A stretch of 64,000 nucleotides of DNA. It comes from Botrytis cinerea B05.10. Taxonomy: Eukaryota; Ascomycota; Leotiomycetes; Helotiales; Sclerotiniaceae. Below the pieces are notes generated by a model. It was not told where the DNA came from and ran no database searches. It saw nothing but the letters and a program-made list of their open reading frames with translations. Each line of letters begins with the position of its first letter. The stretch's first letter is position 1. The stretch spans positions 1,860,001-1,924,000 of the forward strand of contig NC_037324.1 in NCBI RefSeq assembly GCF_000143535.2, given 5' to 3'. The position numbers and the translations under genes were made by a program. Below, piece after piece: positions 60,444-64,000 of the stretch.

Positions 60444-61327
60444 TTTCCAACTTTGCAAACAGTTTTTTTGCTTAGTTAGGAATGAAATCTAGGACTGGAC
60501 GGAAGAGAGCAATCTTTCTTGTGAAGGATTCGATGTTTATATGCATGTCGCGGAAATCTTCTGAATCACTGCATGAACATTAGCCCGATGAAAGGTAATG
60601 TCATAATCCACAGCAGTTTAACGCTGAAGTGCTTCGGCGAGGAGGCTTTGAAAAGAATACACGAGATCAATCCTTTTTTGGTATCCATCCTGGAGGAAGG
60701 TGAGCACACTAATACCCCTGCTACCGAGATTCAGAATGGAAAACGAGAGATCTGACAAGGCTTTGTGATGCACGAAAGAAAATTAAAAAGATATAAATGT
60801 ATGTTGGATCTCGAATTCGTCACGTAAAGACAATTTAGCTGATCATATGCTCTTCTCTGCAGATATTGTGAGGCCTGAGACCGTTCAGACATAAAGATGG
60901 TGGACAAGGACTTACATCACAGCCAATCGTTGCATATGTTACCGAGAATGCGGGGAATGTCGTGGAAGTTAACATGGTACTATTGTCAAGTGATTTCGGG
61001 AAATTGAATATACTGAAGGTAAAGACAATGAAGAAATCATCTTGTGTGTCTCAGAGGGTGTCATTTTTTAAGTTCACTCGCCATCTTTGTGTGTGAGGTG
61101 AGATAAATTAACAATCACGTAGATGGGATGAGATTCCACATGATGATAGAAAAGCGAGAGCAACGTTGTGTTGGTAATGAGGTACGAGGTACTATAAATA
61201 GCCGTGAATGGATCTCGAATCTCGGGGCACAGCCTGCAGCTGCAAAAGTTTTCAATTCACGCTGGAGGGGGATGGGGTTGAGAGAGGGAAGCGCACGGAC
61301 CCCCACCCTCCAACTACCTATCAAGTA

Positions 61328-61429
61328 AGCTTTACGGAGTAATATAAGAAGATACTCTTGCTGCTCTAGTTTTAGAACGCTTCAAACTCTGTGAGCTTTA
61401 CGGAGTAATATAAAAACGCTTCAAACTTT
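61328..61429. repeat. Partial tandem duplication containing TACGGAGTA
   Basis: AGCTTTACGGAGTAATATAA occurs at 61328-61347 and again at 61394-61413. Each copy is followed by ACGCTTCAAACT(C/T)TG, at 48 and 22 bases from the copy start, so the second copy lacks about 26 bases. Confidence 0.8.
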
Positions 61430-61643
61430 GCGGGCGCAGCTTACGCTCTATTGACCACCAATACCACCCTAAACGCGCAAATGTGGCTAGGCAAAGTTGC
61501 ATTCACCCAAAGTTATATCCCTCGAACTAACGGTGTGATGTTGGATTTGGAAGGTGCTGAGGACAAAGCTTCTCGTACCCTAGTCACAGCCGTTACGCTT
61601 TTTACCACTCCAATAGTACGACTGGTAACAAACGACGAATAAC

Positions 61644-61680
61644 GAATAACAACGACCAACGACCAACGACCAACAACGGC
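61644..61680. repeat. GACCAAC heptamer tandem repeat
   Basis: CGACCAA units repeated about three times with flanking AACGAATAAC and CAACGGCCAAC variants; similar to 20453-20505. Confidence 0.75.
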
Positions 61681-61998
61681 CAACAGCAAAAGGCTGTGTC
61701 CATCTAATTTAAGAGAGTTTTTACAAAGAGTTTACTAAACTCATCTAAACCCATTGGTTCTGAGAAAATCCCTCTAGCCTATCCCGCCTATCAATATTTG
61801 AATAAATCGCATTTATCAATATTTTCATACTCCAGTAAGTTGAAATCTAATAAACGCCCTCGAAAGTACATGTGAATCATAAAACTAAATAAAGCGTAGT
61901 AAGCATTTAAATCAAGGACTCAAACGATGAAGCACCTGCAGTTCAAGCAGTTCGTTGTTATCCGGTACTCTTTGGAGCGATACAAGGCGAAAAATGTA

Positions 61999-62991
61999 TC
62001 AATAATCCCAGGAACCTATTACGATTGCCTTACTTGAGTGTTCGACTTCTCTTGTCAACGATTCTTCGATATGAAGGAGAAGTTGCGTTGTTCTTAGGAC
62101 CAATTCTGAAAGGAATCATCAGTACTCTTCCCTCTAATCTCTTGCAAACTCGGCTTACCTTCACATTGGAGCTTATAGAAAACGGGAGCTTCCTCATCAC
62201 GGGGTAGCAAAATTGGAGCAGGTGCTTCTTCCCACTTAGAAACTTTAAATTTCAATCCAACATGTTTCTCAGTATCGCTCCACAAGAGCCGTTTGTTGCA
62301 TTCCTCTGGGTTGTCAATGTGCCTCTCATTCGCTTCAACGCGATCCGACATCCAGTCTCTAAAAACTCTTATGACCCCCTCACCAACGTTAACGCAACTT
62401 AGAAGCAATCCTCGTTTTGGACCAACCTTTACGATATTGGTGATGGTGCAAAGCTGCGAGAAAAGTTCATGTGACTCGAGATCGATGATTTGAGATACAA
62501 GCCTGTCTTCTGATTCTGGTAAATGGGTTGGTCTAGTACTGCCTGCTAGATGTCGAATTCTTTCTTCAGGCTGAAGTGGCCTAAAGTGCGAATATAGACC
62601 GGCCATTTTACCTAATCTCCCGGTACTGTTGACATCTTTGTATACATCTCCCTCTCCAACAACGTCGTCACTTAGTCCATCTGTACCAAGATAATCGCAC
62701 AAAGCGTACGGGGTGATAAGTTTCGTAGAGGGATGAAAACATTCAAGGATCAATTTATGATTCTTCAAAGCCGCTGCTGCAATAAGGCGATGGTGTATGA
62801 TTCGGATTATGAGATCATGGAAACGATGGCAGGTGCATGCGAGCGGAAGAAGTCGACGGGTAGAAAAGAGTGAAAGGACAGTGATGAGGAGCTTTAATAT
62901 TGATTGTTAGCCAGCTAGTTCATAGGGCTAGTCAAAATGAAACACCGACCTCATTGGGCATTGAAGCAATTCCAGTGAAACTATCCACCAT
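61999..62991 (-). CDS. F-box protein
   Basis: Likely substrate adaptor of an SCF ubiquitin ligase. Three exons: 62991-62950, 62891-62159 and 62105-61999. The joined N-terminus has MPNEVLITVL-type F-box sequence (MPNE spliced to LLITVLSLFSTRRLLPLACT), followed by CHRFHDLIIRIIHHRL; this fits the F-box pattern including its Leu-rich end. The central region (PYALCDYLGTDGLSD, PERVRHLAG-like EERIRHLAGSTRPTHLPE) is shared by many fungal F-box proteins without assigned substrates. Intron 2 (62106-62158) has GTAAGC, TACTGAT and TTTCAG signals. If it were not removed, the protein would end 20 residues later at 62094 instead. No leucine-rich or WD repeats are seen. Confidence 0.75.
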
Positions 62992-64000
62992 CTTGTCGAC
63001 TTTTGAATGTCAAATAGTGTCTTGAAAGATATATGATTCTGGTTGAATCAATCCAAATTTGCGTACGACAAACTCAACCTTTGTATTTATCAGATATTCC
63101 GAACAGAACCCAGTGATAACTGTCTGTGCAATTTGAGGGCGGGAAAGCACCAGATGAACACGAGAGTCGTGGGTAAGTCGGATGATATGGAATCAGGAGT
63201 AAATCCGATAGACAACTAGGATTCTGGTAGCCACAATAACAATCTAGACTTTTTAATCAAACCCTATGCACTGTTTGGTGGGATGCGGATGCGGATGCAA
63301 TGGGCTGGAATGGTAGCAGGTAGTTCTTTTCTTTGTCCCATGAGATAAGACTGCGAGTAGAGTGAGATAGTAAAACCCGAGCTCCTAGGTAAGAGTGGCA
63401 ATTGCGAACATAGACACAGTGTCGTTTTGTGCGTAGAGATGTGAAAATGTATGCAATGTAGCTTTTTCCTATTTGATAGAGAAGATATCGATGAGGATAG
63501 ATTATCATTAGAGAAAGCTTTGGATGTCAGGTCATGCCATGCCACGCCATGCCGCGCCATGTCATCATTTGTTGATTCACGTCAATTCTCTCTTATTTTC
63601 ATAGTTAAATCGGAAACAATGACGGAAGTGGTAGGTATCTCTCCATTCGATCGATAAGAGATCCCTGAGCTGTTTCAACCTAAAGACGCGATTGTTGATG
63701 CATGCCGAAGCATATCCACAAATCACGTGACGCAGATCGGGTCGGGTCAGAGGAACGCTGTTGGTCTTGATATTGCAACTAATAAGCTGATCTTTTTTGC
63801 AGCACTACTCTTTTATCCATTCCCCTCCACTATTTCCCGGTATTGTTCGCTGCACGTAGATCCAGTGCAGTCGAGAAAATGATAGTCTACTTGTATACAC
63901 TCTCTGATGGGTTCCCACCTTCAACTGTGGGAGTTCGTCACAAGCTGTTTATGAGAATGGAAAGGTAGCAAAGCATCGAATGAAGCTCTTGCATGAATGA
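62992..64000. other. Intergenic region at the right window end
   Basis: About 1 kb with no supported gene. Short runs (GGATGC)n near 63281-63299 and a CATGCCATGCC-type run near 63534-63560 are present. It includes the F-box gene promoter. Confidence 0.5.

Larger units (their letters stand above)
60444..61998. other. Intergenic region of about 1.55 kb with short repeats
   Basis: Upstream of the carboxylesterase and downstream of the F-box gene. It contains a partial tandem duplication (61328-61429) and a GACCAAC array (61644-61680). No gene is supported. Confidence 0.5.

Overview
The window looks like nuclear DNA of a filamentous ascomycete (Pezizomycotina). Most genes carry short introns of about 45-80 bp with GT..AG ends, and the recognisable families are typical of fungi: TAM41, MAD1, an ARG2-type acetylglutamate synthase, V-ATPase subunit e, ARV1, a BAR protein and a GPI-anchored Ser/Thr-rich wall protein. 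The style of the surface and F-box-like proteins suggests Leotiomycetes, perhaps near Botrytis/Sclerotinia, but that is an inference without a database search. The exon models below were built by hand from splice signals and frame continuity.

Layout. 1-6.5 kb: a flavin monooxygenase cut by the window edge, mitochondrial TAM41 (both minus) and the spindle checkpoint gene MAD1 (plus). 6.5-9.4 kb: AT-rich DNA with a very long (ATT)n microsatellite. 9.4-16.1 kb: one very large minus-strand gene for a GPI-anchored, Thr/Ser-rich surface protein, 18 predicted coding exons and about 1,840 residues, many of them tiny frame-preserving exons. 18.4-24.1 kb: galactose-1-phosphate uridylyltransferase and a membrane-anchored kelch-type protein. 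24-29 kb: gene-poor, with traces of decayed coding sequence. 29-35.7 kb: a peroxisomal (SKL-tailed) enoyl-CoA hydratase, a GFA/CENP-V family protein, a DJ-1/PfpI protein and a single-pass membrane protein with an internal repeat. 35.7-39.4 kb: gene-poor, with degenerate repeats.

39.4-48.9 kb: a compact housekeeping block with a GVP36-like BAR protein, ARG2, a 3-hydroxyisobutyrate-dehydrogenase-like enzyme, VMA9 and ARV1. VMA9 and ARV1 are broken by introns and do not appear as single open frames. A GC-rich, MITE-like repeat recurs in this block, once inside an intron. 50-63 kb: a paraoxonase-like beta-propeller protein, two poorly known proteins, a GT8-like glycosyltransferase, an acidic disordered protein, a secreted type-B carboxylesterase and an F-box protein.

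The genes do not form an evident pathway cluster. No polyketide, NRPS or terpene backbone enzyme, rRNA, tRNA, CRISPR array or intact transposase was seen. The most unusual item is the modular exon structure of the surface protein gene; the second is the small dispersed inverted-repeat element at 40-48 kb.
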